This document shows positions 1-8,223 of a stretch of DNA of 64,000 bases, piece by piece (positions within the stretch are counted from its first letter, which is position 1; every line of letters starts with the position of its first letter). Position numbers and translations under genes: made by a program. This DNA comes from Allobosea sp. LC85 (lineage in GTDB: Bacteria; Pseudomonadota; Alphaproteobacteria; Rhizobiales; Beijerinckiaceae). The stretch spans positions 1 to 64,000 of the forward strand of contig NZ_JPKG01000028.1 of the NCBI RefSeq assembly GCF_000735605.1. Reading direction: 5' to 3'. Under the pieces are notes generated by a model. That model did no database searches. It was not told the origin of the DNA and saw only the letters and a list, made by a program, of their open reading frames with translations.

Positions 1-2
1 AC

Positions 3-98
3 CTCGCCATCGCGCTGCGCTTTGCAGATGCTTGTCGGCAATCAGCCAACGCGATCAGCCGCGGGCTCTATCATCCCGCGAGGAGAGCCTTTGCTTGA
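3..98 (+). CDS. 3' end of an unidentified gene entering from the left edge
   Basis: One frame stays open from the window edge to a TGA at 96-98 and encodes about 31 residues ending in ARRAFA. A symmetrical GC hairpin follows 20 bases later and the next gene runs the other way, which is how a convergent gene end normally looks. The fragment is too short to identify, so the call rests on context only. Confidence 0.3.
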   Translation, partial: LAIALRFADACRQSANAISRGLYHPARRAFA

Positions 99-118
99 CT
101 CCTACCGCCCCAAAAGAG

Positions 119-144
119 AAGGCCGGCCCCTCGGGGCCGGCCTT
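119..144. terminator. bidirectional intrinsic terminator
   Basis: A near-perfect palindrome (AAGGCCGGCCCC, TC loop, GGGGCCGGCCTT) is flanked by A-rich sequence on the left and TTTT on the right. It can therefore terminate the gene entering from the left and the IalB-like gene on the minus strand that stops at 171. Confidence 0.8.
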
Positions 145-170
145 TTCTGTTTGCGCGAACCGCAACCCGA

Positions 171-971
171 TCAGGGCTTGGGAGCAGCCGGAGCGCCGGG
201 AGCGGGAGCCGCGCCGGGGAGCGCCGGAGCGCCCGGAGCCGGATTGGCGCCGCCGCCGCCGAGACGCTGGCGCAGCTCTTCCTGGCGCTTGGACAGCTCG
301 TCCTGCAGTTGCTTCTGCTGTTCCTCGAGCACCTTCGGGTCGATCGGGGCGCCATCGAAGCCCTTGCCGAAATCGGCGAGCGGAATGGCGAAGGTCACCT
401 CGCGGCCCGTCTGGTTCTGCACGCTGATATTGAGCGTGTTGCCCTTCTTCATCGCATTGATGACATCATCCTTCACCTGCGCCTCGGCGAAACAGCCGTT
501 CGGGAAGCAGATGGCGTAACGGCCGGGCACCGGCTGCGCCGTGTCGACGCCGAAGCGAACACCCGGCTGCAGCAGCAAGCCGAGCGGCATCAGGAAGCGC
601 ACGATCCGCGTCGGATCGCCCTTGACGTCATAGACGGCAACCGCGAGCACCGGCTGGCCCTGGTCCGAGACGAAATCGCGGGTCGTGTAGCAGATTTCCT
701 TGTTGTTGGCCTGGTCCTTGCCGCAAACCTTGGTCCAGCTGGTCTGGGACGGCTCCGGCTTGACCTGAACGACGGTCGGTCCACCCTGCTGCTGGGCCTG
801 GCCGGCCGGCTGCTGCGCTGGCTGCTGCTGAGCCGGTGGCTGGGCTGGGCGTTGAGCAGGACGCTGCTGCTGGGCGAAGGCGGCGACCGGGCTGAGGCCG
901 ATCACGGCGCTCATGGCCAGGCCGAACGCTCGGGCAGACAGACGCTGAGACGGGCTGAACGAAGCGGTCAT
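171..971 (-). CDS. invasion-associated locus B (IalB) family secreted protein
   Basis: A 266-residue exported protein. The start at 971 was chosen because AAGGA lies just upstream and an N-terminal signal peptide follows (hydrophobic stretch ending VAAFAQ). After the signal comes a Gln/Pro/Ala-rich linker of about 30 residues, then the IalB domain, recognisable by SQTSWTKVCGKD, an ICYTTRDF-like segment, and YAICFPNGCFAEAQV with its cysteine pair. The C-terminus is a coiled-coil-like Glu/Gln/Arg stretch and a Gly/Pro/Ala tail. The family was named from Bartonella invasion but is widespread in free-living Hyphomicrobiales, so the role here is probably envelope-related rather than virulence. The low-complexity ends are longer than in the core family. 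It appears monocistronic. Confidence 0.85.
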   Translation of the reverse strand: MTASFSPSQRLSARAFGLAMSAVIGLSPVAAFAQQQRPAQRPAQPPAQQQPAQQPAGQAQQQGGPTVVQVKPEPSQTSWTKVCGKDQANNKEICYTTRDFVSDQGQPVLAVAVYDVKGDPTRIVRFLMPLGLLLQPGVRFGVDTAQPVPGRYAICFPNGCFAEAQVKDDVINAMKKGNTLNISVQNQTGREVTFAIPLADFGKGFDGAPIDPKVLEEQQKQLQDELSKRQEELRQRLGGGGANPAPGAPALPGAAPAPGAPAAPKP

Positions 972-1214
972 AGGGTTTTCCTTACCAGGCGAATCTCGAA
1001 ACACGACTTCGCAAGCCGCGCGCATCATTGTCGACGGGCTCAATCGCACACGCGCGCCAGCCGCTGGAAGGCCGTGCACATCGGTTGTGATTGCGGCGTT
1101 TGAATGACACCTCGCGCTGCGTTTAGCGAGTTCTGCTGCAGGTTTCCAGTCCGAACAGCTTACGTGACGGCCGGCAAGCCGTGTTATTCTTGCCGCTGGG
1201 AATCAGGTCAGGCA

Positions 1215-3068
1215 ATGGGTTCATATCTTGCGCCGGCTGCAGCGATTGGCGTTGCGGTACGGCATATCTTCGCGGTTCTTGCCGTCGTTCTGGTGGCGGG
1301 CGCAGTCGCGCGCGCCGAATCGTCATCGGCCGATCACGCCATCGCCATGCATGGCGAGCCTGCACTGGCGAAGGGCTTTGCGCATTTGCCCTATGCCGAC
1401 CCGGCTGCTCCCAGAGGCGGGCGAATCATTTTTGGCCTTCAGGGCACCTTCGACAGCCTGAACCCGCTCGTCGTGCTCGGCGTCGCCCCGGACGCGGTGC
1501 CCCGCTATGTGCAGCAGAGCCTGCTCTTCCGCTCGGCCGACGAGCCCTTCACGGCCTACGGCCTATTGGCGAGCGAGGTCGAGCTCAATGACGACCGCAC
1601 CCGGCTCGCCTTCGAGATCGACCCGCGGGCCACCTTCTCGGATGGCCAGCCTGTCACCGCCGAAGACGTGCGCTTCACGTTCGAGATGCTGAGGACCAAG
1701 GGCAAGCCGTTCCACCGCTCCAGCCTCGGGCGCGTGACCAGGGTCGAAGTGCCCTCCCCGCGCCGAATCGAGTTCGAGCTCGGCGACGGCTCCAACCGCG
1801 AATTGCCGCTGGTGATCGGCGCCATGCCGATCTTCGCCAAGCACGCGACCAATGCGGAAACCTTCGGCGAGACCAGCTTCAAGCCCGCTCTCGGCTCCGG
1901 CCCGTATCTCGTGAGTGAAGTGAAGCCAGGCGAGGCCCTGACCTTGAAGCGCCGCAGCGGCTTCTGGGCCGAGGATCATCCGCTGACGCGCGGTCTCTTC
2001 AATGCCGACGAGATCCGCTACGACTTCTATCGTGACGCCAATACGCTCTTCGAAGCGTTCAAGGCCGGACTCTACGATGTCCGTCTCGAAGGCGACCCGA
2101 CACGCTGGATGACGGGCTACGATGTCCCGGCCGTGCGCGATGGCCGCATCATCCGGGAGGCGCTGCGCTTCGAGGCGCCGAAGGGCATGACCGGCTTCGT
2201 CTTCAACACGCGCCGCGCGGTCTTCGCCGATGTCAGAGTGCGCGAGGCGCTTGGCATCCTGTTCGACTTCGAATGGGCCAACCGCAACCTGTTCCATGGT
2301 GCCTTTCGCCGGGCCGGCAGCTTCTTCGCGGATTCGGACCTCTCCGCCCTCGGAGTGGCGGCGGATGCACGCGAGCAGGCACTGCTCGCAAGCTTCCCCG
2401 GGGCCGTCCGGGAGGACGTTCTCGCCGGAACCTGGACGCCCTCGGCGACCGATGGTTCCGGTCGTGACCGCGATCAGGCGCGCAAGGCGCTCGATCTGCT
2501 GCAGGGCGCTGGCTATGCACTGCAGGATGGTGTGCTGCGCAACAGCAAGAGCGGCGAGGCGCTGACCTTCGAGATCACCGTCACCAGCCGGCCGCAGGAG
2601 CGGCTTGCTCTCAACTATGCCAAGTCGCTGACCAGGCTGGGCATCGCCGTCACGGTCAGGCTGATCGACGATGTGCAGTATTGGCGCCGCCTCTCGGCCT
2701 TCGATTTCGACATGATCCAGTGGACATGGCCGGCCTCGGCCTCTCCCGGAAACGAGCAGGTCGGGCGTTGGGATTCGAGCAATGCCGAGCGCAAGGGCTC
2801 GCTGAACTATGCCGGTGTGAAATCGCCGGCAGTCGACGCGGTGTTGAAGACGCTGCTCTCCGCTCGCGAACGCGCCGATTTCGTTGCCTCGGTGCGCACG
2901 CTCGACCGGCTGCTGATCTCCGGATTCTACGTCGTGCCGCTCTATTACTTGCCCGAGACCTGGCTCGCCCGCTCACGCGATGTCGTGCTGCCCGCTCGCA
3001 GACCGGCCTATTTCCTGTCCACCGAAGTTCTGGCCCGCGTCCCGGCGCCGCCGGCTCCGGCGAACTGA
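1215..3068 (+). CDS. family 5 extracellular solute-binding protein (YejA-like)
   Basis: A 617-residue periplasmic binding protein for a peptide-type ABC transporter. Longer starts exist, but ATG 1215 puts a clean signal peptide at the N-terminus (hydrophobic run ending VARAES). Mature-region features match SBP family 5: LKGFAHLPYADP-type opening, GTFDSLNPLVV, the YGLLASEVELNDD strand, FDFEWANRNLF and RAGSFFADSDLSALG, the last two typical of the YejA/microcin C branch. Length also fits YejA (about 600). No permease or ATPase gene (yejBEF) lies beside it, so it must work with a transporter encoded elsewhere. It ends 10 bases before the next gene, suggesting co-transcription. The substrate cannot be read from sequence; oligopeptides are the family norm. 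Confidence 0.85.
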   Translation: MGSYLAPAAAIGVAVRHIFAVLAVVLVAGAVARAESSSADHAIAMHGEPALAKGFAHLPYADPAAPRGGRIIFGLQGTFDSLNPLVVLGVAPDAVPRYVQQSLLFRSADEPFTAYGLLASEVELNDDRTRLAFEIDPRATFSDGQPVTAEDVRFTFEMLRTKGKPFHRSSLGRVTRVEVPSPRRIEFELGDGSNRELPLVIGAMPIFAKHATNAETFGETSFKPALGSGPYLVSEVKPGEALTLKRRSGFWAEDHPLTRGLFNADEIRYDFYRDANTLFEAFKAGLYDVRLEGDPTRWMTGYDVPAVRDGRIIREALRFEAPKGMTGFVFNTRRAVFADVRVREALGILFDFEWANRNLFHGAFRRAGSFFADSDLSALGVAADAREQALLASFPGAVREDVLAGTWTPSATDGSGRDRDQARKALDLLQGAGYALQDGVLRNSKSGEALTFEITVTSRPQERLALNYAKSLTRLGIAVTVRLIDDVQYWRRLSAFDFDMIQWTWPASASPGNEQVGRWDSSNAERKGSLNYAGVKSPAVDAVLKTLLSARERADFVASVRTLDRLLISGFYVVPLYYLPETWLARSRDVVLPARRPAYFLSTEVLARVPAPPAPAN

Positions 3069-3078
3069 AGGATCGTCG

Positions 3079-4095
3079 ATGCGGGCTGACTACGACGACG
3101 CTGCTGCCCTGCTAGACGGCCTCGATCTCGACACCCTGCTGAAGGCCCTGGTGCGCAGCCGCGGCTACGAGGCGGCGTTGCGCGATCCGCCGGGACGCCG
3201 CAGCTGGAGCGACGAGCAGCCGCGCTCCCTCAGTTTCGTGGATCTCGACGAGCGGGTCGCGCGCCTCGCCGGTCTTCTGAGCACCAATCACGCCCAGCCC
3301 GGCGCGAGCGTCGCAATCCTTGCGCCGCTGGGGCCCGAGGCACTCGTTTCCATTCTGGCCGCCCTGCGTGCCGGCCTCTCGCCGCTGATGTTGCCGCTGC
3401 ACGCCAATGAACTGGTACTGCTGCGATTGATTGAGGCATCGGGAGCCGTGATGGCTCTCGGCGCCGGCCGCATCGGTCACGTTCGCCCGTTGCTGATGGT
3501 GCGCACGCTTGCCATGCGCGCCTTCGGGACGCGCTTCGTCGGCGGCTTCGGCCGTGACATTCCCGATGGCGTCGCTCCGCTCGATGCCCTGCTGGCGAAT
3601 GGCGCGCGCCACCCCCTGCCGGAATCGACGGAACGCCCTGCCCTGCAGGTCGTCGACAGCAGGAGCTTTGCAGGACCGCAGGCCATCTCGGAACGCGCGT
3701 TGCTGAGCAAGGCGCTGGAGATCTCGCGCCTGCTGAAACCTCTGGCCTCGTCACGGATCATCACCACGCTGGTCGGCGGCGACCTTGCGGCGCTGGCCTC
3801 CGGGCCAGGCATGGCGATCCTGACCGGTGTCGAGTTGCTGCCGCTCGGCCTGTTCAGCCTCGGCGACCTGCATGCCTGCCTCGAAGGCGGGAGGAAGGCC
3901 CATCTGGTGCTTCCGGGCGCCATGGAACCCGCCTTGGCGCGCTCGAAACTGGCGAGCCACCCGGCTCTCGCCAGCCTGGTCTTCGTGCAACGGCCAGGCC
4001 AGATGCGCTCCTATCCGGCCATCGATCGCCCCGACCTCGCCCTCGTCGATATCGATGTGCGCTCGGCGACCGAAATCGACGTCGTCAAGCGCTAG
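3079..4095 (+). CDS. degenerate AMP-binding (ANL-fold) protein
   Basis: A 338-residue protein starting at ATG 3079 behind GAAGGA, directly after the solute-binding protein. The first 130 residues look like the N-terminal half of an acyl-CoA synthetase-type enzyme: SLSFVDLDERVARLAGLL, GASVAILAPLGPEALVSILA and AALRAGLSPLMLPLHANE match the usual opening. The glycine/threonine/lysine-rich AMP-binding loop expected next is absent: the equivalent region reads VVDSRSFAGPQAISERALL. The later YGxTE-type motif and the whole C-terminal lid domain are also missing (family members have about 500-550 residues). Catalysis by adenylation is therefore unlikely. The reading frame is intact with normal codon use, so it may be a kept pseudoenzyme rather than a dead gene. 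Confidence 0.65.
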   Translation: MRADYDDAAALLDGLDLDTLLKALVRSRGYEAALRDPPGRRSWSDEQPRSLSFVDLDERVARLAGLLSTNHAQPGASVAILAPLGPEALVSILAALRAGLSPLMLPLHANELVLLRLIEASGAVMALGAGRIGHVRPLLMVRTLAMRAFGTRFVGGFGRDIPDGVAPLDALLANGARHPLPESTERPALQVVDSRSFAGPQAISERALLSKALEISRLLKPLASSRIITTLVGGDLAALASGPGMAILTGVELLPLGLFSLGDLHACLEGGRKAHLVLPGAMEPALARSKLASHPALASLVFVQRPGQMRSYPAIDRPDLALVDIDVRSATEIDVVKR

Positions 4096-4112
4096 CCCGG
4101 ACGACGTGACGC

Positions 4113-4178
4113 GTCATTGCAAGCGAAGCCCCCCGGCAAAGGCCCAGATTGCTTTGCCGCCGCGCTCCTCGCAATGAC
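4113..4178. repeat. imperfect intergenic inverted repeat (GTCATTGC...GCAATGAC)
   Basis: The ends GTCATTGC and GCAATGAC are exact complements, and the flanks AAGCGAAGC / GCGCTCCTC pair partly. The wording CATTGC-AGCGAAGC is typical of dispersed palindromic elements in Hyphomicrobiales genomes. It lies between two convergent genes and may also help end transcription. Confidence 0.6.
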
Positions 4179-4212
4179 AGGCGAGGCGAAGACCAGCGCC
4201 TCGAGCTGACGC

Positions 4213-7200
4213 TCACGCCGCCTTCTTCCGTTCGGCGATGCGCGCCAGATCGGTCAGCAACCGGCGTGTGCCCTTGAGCCGCTGCTCCGCCGTCTCGAAG
4301 TCGTCGATGAAGACGACGCGCATGTCGGGGCGGACCTTGGCCAGCGTTCCCTGCTTCGCGACGTAGCCGACCAGCCCCTCGGGATTGGAGAACTCGTTGT
4401 CGCGGAAAGCAACGATGATGCCCTTCGGTCCGGCCTCGACCTTCTCAACATTGGCGCGACGGCAGAGCGCCTTGATCGCCACGATCTCCAGCAGTTGCTG
4501 CACCTCTTCCGGCAGCGGTCCGAAACGGTCGACCAGCTCGGCGCCGAAGGACTGGATCTCGCCATCCTCGTCGAGTGTCGAGAGCCGCTTGTAGAGGGTC
4601 AGGCGCAGCGTCAGATCGGTGACATAGTGCTCGGGAATCATCACTGGCGCACCGATCTGGATGCTCGGCGACCATTGGCTTTCGGCAACGATGTCGATAC
4701 CCGCCTTGAGCTGCGCCACCGCCTCCTCGAGCATCTGCTGGTAGAGTTCGTAGCCGACTTCCTTGATGTGCCCGGATTGCTCGTCCCCGAGCAGGTTGCC
4801 GGCACCGCGGATGTCGAGATCGTGGCTGGCGAGCTGGAACCCTGCGCCCAGCGTGTCGAGCGATTGCAGCACCTTGAGCCTGCGCTCGGCCTGCTCGGTC
4901 AGCTTGCGATTGGTCGGCATGGTGAAGAGTGCATAGGCGCGGATCTTCGAGCGGCCGACGCGACCACGCAGCTGATAGAGCTGGGCGAGGCCGAACATGT
5001 CGGCGCGATGCACGATCAGGGTGTTCGCCGTCGGGATATCGAGCCCGGACTCGACGATCGTGGTCGAGAGCAGGACGTCGTACTGGCCCTCATAGAAAGC
5101 CGTCATCACATCCTCGAGCTGGCCCGCCGCCATTTGGCCATGGGCGATGCCGACCTTGGCCTCGGGCACCTGCTTGTCGAGGAAATCCTTGACCTCGGCG
5201 ATGTCCTCGATGCGCGGCACGACATAGAAGCTGCGACCACCTCGATAGCGCTCGCGCAGCAGCGCCTCGCGCACGATCAACGAATCGAACGGCGTGACGA
5301 AGGTCCGCACGGCCAGCCGGTCGACCGGTGGCGTCGCGATGATCGAGAGCTCGCGCACGCCGGTCATGGCGAGTTGAAGCGTGCGCGGGATCGGCGTGGC
5401 CGACAGAGTCAGCATGTGCACCTCGGCGCGGAATTCCTTTAGCCGCTCCTTGTGGTTGACGCCGAAATGCTGCTCCTCGTCGACGATGACGAGGCCGAGA
5501 TCCTTGAACTCGACGCCCTTGCCGAGCAGGGCATGGGTGCCGACGACGATGTCCATGGTGCCGTCGGCGATGCCCTGCTTAACCGCCTTGAGATCCTGCG
5601 CCGAGACGAAGCGCGAGGCCTGGCCGACCTTCACCGGCAACCCCGCAAACCGTTCGGCGAAGTTCCGATAGTGCTGGCGGGCGAGCAATGTCGTGGGCAC
5701 TACGACCGCGACCTGCTTGCCGGCAAGCGCTGTCGTGAAGGCGGCACGTAGCGCCACCTCGGTCTTGCCGAAGCCGACATCGCCGCAGACCAGTCGGTCC
5801 ATCGGCCGGCCGGCCGCGAGATCGTCCAGAACCGCGTCGATCGTGTTCTGCTGGTCCTCGGTCTCCTCGAACGGGAAGCGGGCCCGGAATTCATCATAGA
5901 GCCCATCCGGCGGAACGAGGCGCGGCGCTTCCTTCAGCGCGCGGGCGGCAGCGATCTGAATCAGCTTGCCCGCCATCTCGCGGATGCGCTGCTTCAGCTT
6001 GGCCTTGCGCGCCTGCCAGCCACCGCCGCCCAGCCGATCAAGCGGAACCTCGGTGTCCTCCGAGCCATAGCGCGAGAGCAGCTCGATATTCTCGACCGGC
6101 AGGAACAGCTTGGCATCTCCCGCATAGTGGATTTCGAGGCAATCATGCGGCGCTCCTGCCGCCGTGATGCTCTGCAATCCGATGAAGCGGCCAATGCCGT
6201 GGTCGACATGGACAACCAGGTCGCCAGGCGCGAGCGATGACAGCTCGGCGATGAAATCCTGCGGCCGGCGCGTCTTGCGGCGCGGGCGTACGAGGCGGTC
6301 GCCCAGAATGTCCTGCTCGCCGATGACCGCAAGCTTGCCGGCCTCGAAGCCAGCCTCGAACCCCCAGACCGCGAGTGCCGTGATGCCGGGCTTCAAATCG
6401 AAGGCTGCGCGCAGGGACCCGGCGGTCTGCACGGTCTTGAGGCCATGATCAGCCAGCACATGGGCCAGGCGCTCGCGCGAGCCCTCCGACCAGGCGGCAA
6501 GGATGACGCGCCGGCCATCGGCCTGCAGCGCCTTCACATAGGCGACAGCCGCGTCGAAGACGCTGCCGGCATTATCGGCGCGCTCGGCCGCAAAGCTGCG
6601 ACCCTGGCGGGCGCCGAGATCGACGATCAGCTTTCCGTCGCTATCGGGCAGTTGGAACGGCGTCAGCGACGCGACGCCGGCATTGTCGATCACTCCGCGC
6701 CATTCGGTCGGGGACAGGTAAAGCGCGTCGGGTGGCAACGGCTTGTAGGGTGTCCCTCCCGTGCCGCCCTGGTCGAGGGCTGCCTTGCGCGCATCGTAAT
6801 AGTCCTTGATCAAGCTGATGCGCTCGCCGACCGCATCCTCAGCCTGCGCGTCGAGAACCAGCGGCACATCCGGCAGATAGGTGAAGAGCGTGTCGAGCCG
6901 GTCGGCCAGCAAAGGCAGCCAATGCTCGAGCCCCGCGGGCCTGCGGCCTTCGCTGACCGCCTCGTAGAGCATGTCGTCGCGGCCAGGCGTGCCGAAGCTC
7001 GCGATATAGGACTGGCGAAAGCGCTTGATGCTCTCGCTGGTCATTTGCGCCTCGGACATCGGCACGAGATCGAGCCCACGCAATTGTCCCGTGGTGCGCT
7101 GCGTCTCGGGGTCGAAGGTACGGATCGATTCCAGTGCGTCGCCGAAGAAGTCGAGGCGGATCGGCGCAGGCATGCCCGGCGGGAAGAGATCGACGATGCC

Positions 7201-7761
7201 GCCGCGCACCGCGAACTCGCCGGTCTCGCGCACCGTCGAGGTACGCAGATAGCCGTTCATGTCGAGCCAGCGGGCGAGTTGCTCGGTGTCGACCATGTTG
7301 CCCGGCGCGGCCGAAAAGCTCTCCGAGGCCACCTTGCTGAAGGCAGGTACCCGCTGGAGCGCGGCGTTGACCGTCGTCAGCAGCAGGCGCGGCTTGTCGC
7401 CGGACTTGGTCTTGGCCAGCCGCGACAACGTCGTCATGCGATGGGCCACGATCGCCGGTGCCGGCGAGACGCGGTCATAAGGCTGGCAGTCCCAGGCCGG
7501 GAAGCTCATCACCTCCAGATCGGGCGCCACGAACTGGAGCGCATTCTCCAGAACCTGCAGCCGCTGCCCGTCACGCGCGATGAAGACGAGCATCGCTGCG
7601 CCTTCCGCCTTTTTCGCCCGGGTCCGGACGAGATCGGCAAGGACGACGGCGTCGAACCCGTCCGGCACGCTGGCGAGCGTCGGCTTGTCGCCCCGCTTCA
7701 GCGCGTCGAGGATGCGGTCGATCTGCAGCTTGGCGAGCTGGGCGGGAGGCGGAATGCTCAT
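4213..7761 (-). CDS. mfd: transcription-repair coupling factor Mfd
   Basis: A 1182-residue ATP-dependent translocase that removes RNA polymerase stalled at DNA lesions and recruits UvrA. The order of domains is complete: UvrB-homologous region (about 1-350), RNA polymerase interaction domain near 510 (LVVHVDHGIGRFIGL), RecG-like motor with Walker A GDVGFGKTEVALR near 656 and the DEEQHFGV box near 760, motif VI QLRGRVGRSKIRAYA, and the C-terminal TRCF domain. Length matches the family (1150-1180). It begins 20 bases after sdhE on the same strand, so the two are probably co-transcribed, and recG is read divergently. No frameshift or missing motif was seen. Confidence 0.97.
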   Translation of the reverse strand: MSIPPPAQLAKLQIDRILDALKRGDKPTLASVPDGFDAVVLADLVRTRAKKAEGAAMLVFIARDGQRLQVLENALQFVAPDLEVMSFPAWDCQPYDRVSPAPAIVAHRMTTLSRLAKTKSGDKPRLLLTTVNAALQRVPAFSKVASESFSAAPGNMVDTEQLARWLDMNGYLRTSTVRETGEFAVRGGIVDLFPPGMPAPIRLDFFGDALESIRTFDPETQRTTGQLRGLDLVPMSEAQMTSESIKRFRQSYIASFGTPGRDDMLYEAVSEGRRPAGLEHWLPLLADRLDTLFTYLPDVPLVLDAQAEDAVGERISLIKDYYDARKAALDQGGTGGTPYKPLPPDALYLSPTEWRGVIDNAGVASLTPFQLPDSDGKLIVDLGARQGRSFAAERADNAGSVFDAAVAYVKALQADGRRVILAAWSEGSRERLAHVLADHGLKTVQTAGSLRAAFDLKPGITALAVWGFEAGFEAGKLAVIGEQDILGDRLVRPRRKTRRPQDFIAELSSLAPGDLVVHVDHGIGRFIGLQSITAAGAPHDCLEIHYAGDAKLFLPVENIELLSRYGSEDTEVPLDRLGGGGWQARKAKLKQRIREMAGKLIQIAAARALKEAPRLVPPDGLYDEFRARFPFEETEDQQNTIDAVLDDLAAGRPMDRLVCGDVGFGKTEVALRAAFTTALAGKQVAVVVPTTLLARQHYRNFAERFAGLPVKVGQASRFVSAQDLKAVKQGIADGTMDIVVGTHALLGKGVEFKDLGLVIVDEEQHFGVNHKERLKEFRAEVHMLTLSATPIPRTLQLAMTGVRELSIIATPPVDRLAVRTFVTPFDSLIVREALLRERYRGGRSFYVVPRIEDIAEVKDFLDKQVPEAKVGIAHGQMAAGQLEDVMTAFYEGQYDVLLSTTIVESGLDIPTANTLIVHRADMFGLAQLYQLRGRVGRSKIRAYALFTMPTNRKLTEQAERRLKVLQSLDTLGAGFQLASHDLDIRGAGNLLGDEQSGHIKEVGYELYQQMLEEAVAQLKAGIDIVAESQWSPSIQIGAPVMIPEHYVTDLTLRLTLYKRLSTLDEDGEIQSFGAELVDRFGPLPEEVQQLLEIVAIKALCRRANVEKVEAGPKGIIVAFRDNEFSNPEGLVGYVAKQGTLAKVRPDMRVVFIDDFETAEQRLKGTRRLLTDLARIAERKKAA

Positions 7762-7781
7762 ATCGGATTGTCGCTGCGTGC

Positions 7782-8078
7782 TCAGACGTGAATCGGCTTG
7801 CTGTGGTTGTGGAACGCCTTCAGCCGCCGGAACACGGCTGTATCGTAGTTCTCCGGCACCTCGGCCTCTCCCGTGATCCAGGACAGCAGGTCACGGTCGA
7901 GAACCTCGATCAACTGCTCGAACTCGTCGAGTTCGACATCGCTCAACGTGCCGATCTCGGCATCGGCAAAGCGGCCCATGATCAGGTCCGTCTCACGCAT
8001 GCCGCGATGCCAGGCGCGGAACAGGATCTTGCGGCGGCGCGGATCGAGATCGGCACTGGTGCGGGAAGAGCCACTCAT
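7782..8078 (-). CDS. sdhE: succinate dehydrogenase assembly factor SdhE
   Basis: A 98-residue member of the SdhE/Sdh5 (DUF339) family that promotes covalent attachment of FAD to the succinate dehydrogenase flavoprotein in the cytoplasm. The diagnostic RGMRETD motif is at residues 25-31, followed by the acidic helix LSDVELDEFEQLIE and DRDLLSWITG, both conserved in the family. Size is right for alphaproteobacterial members (about 90-100). It lies just upstream of mfd on the same strand and divergent from recG, an arrangement common in this class. Confidence 0.93.
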   Translation of the reverse strand: MSGSSRTSADLDPRRRKILFRAWHRGMRETDLIMGRFADAEIGTLSDVELDEFEQLIEVLDRDLLSWITGEAEVPENYDTAVFRRLKAFHNHSKPIHV

Positions 8079-8223
8079 CGTAAGCCTCGCATGAAACGCA
8101 AATGGCGGAACGGGCCGGCCCCGTCGCGGAACCTGCCGATGCAGGCTATATAGCGATGGCGTCGGGGCGAGTCAGTGGCCGAACCGCCGCGTTTCCCGCA
8201 ATTCCGGTTCCCGCCCGAGGCAG

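Noticed and set aside
6445..7791. 448-codon plus-strand open frame across mfd
   Set aside because: Antisense to mfd with no recognisable motif.
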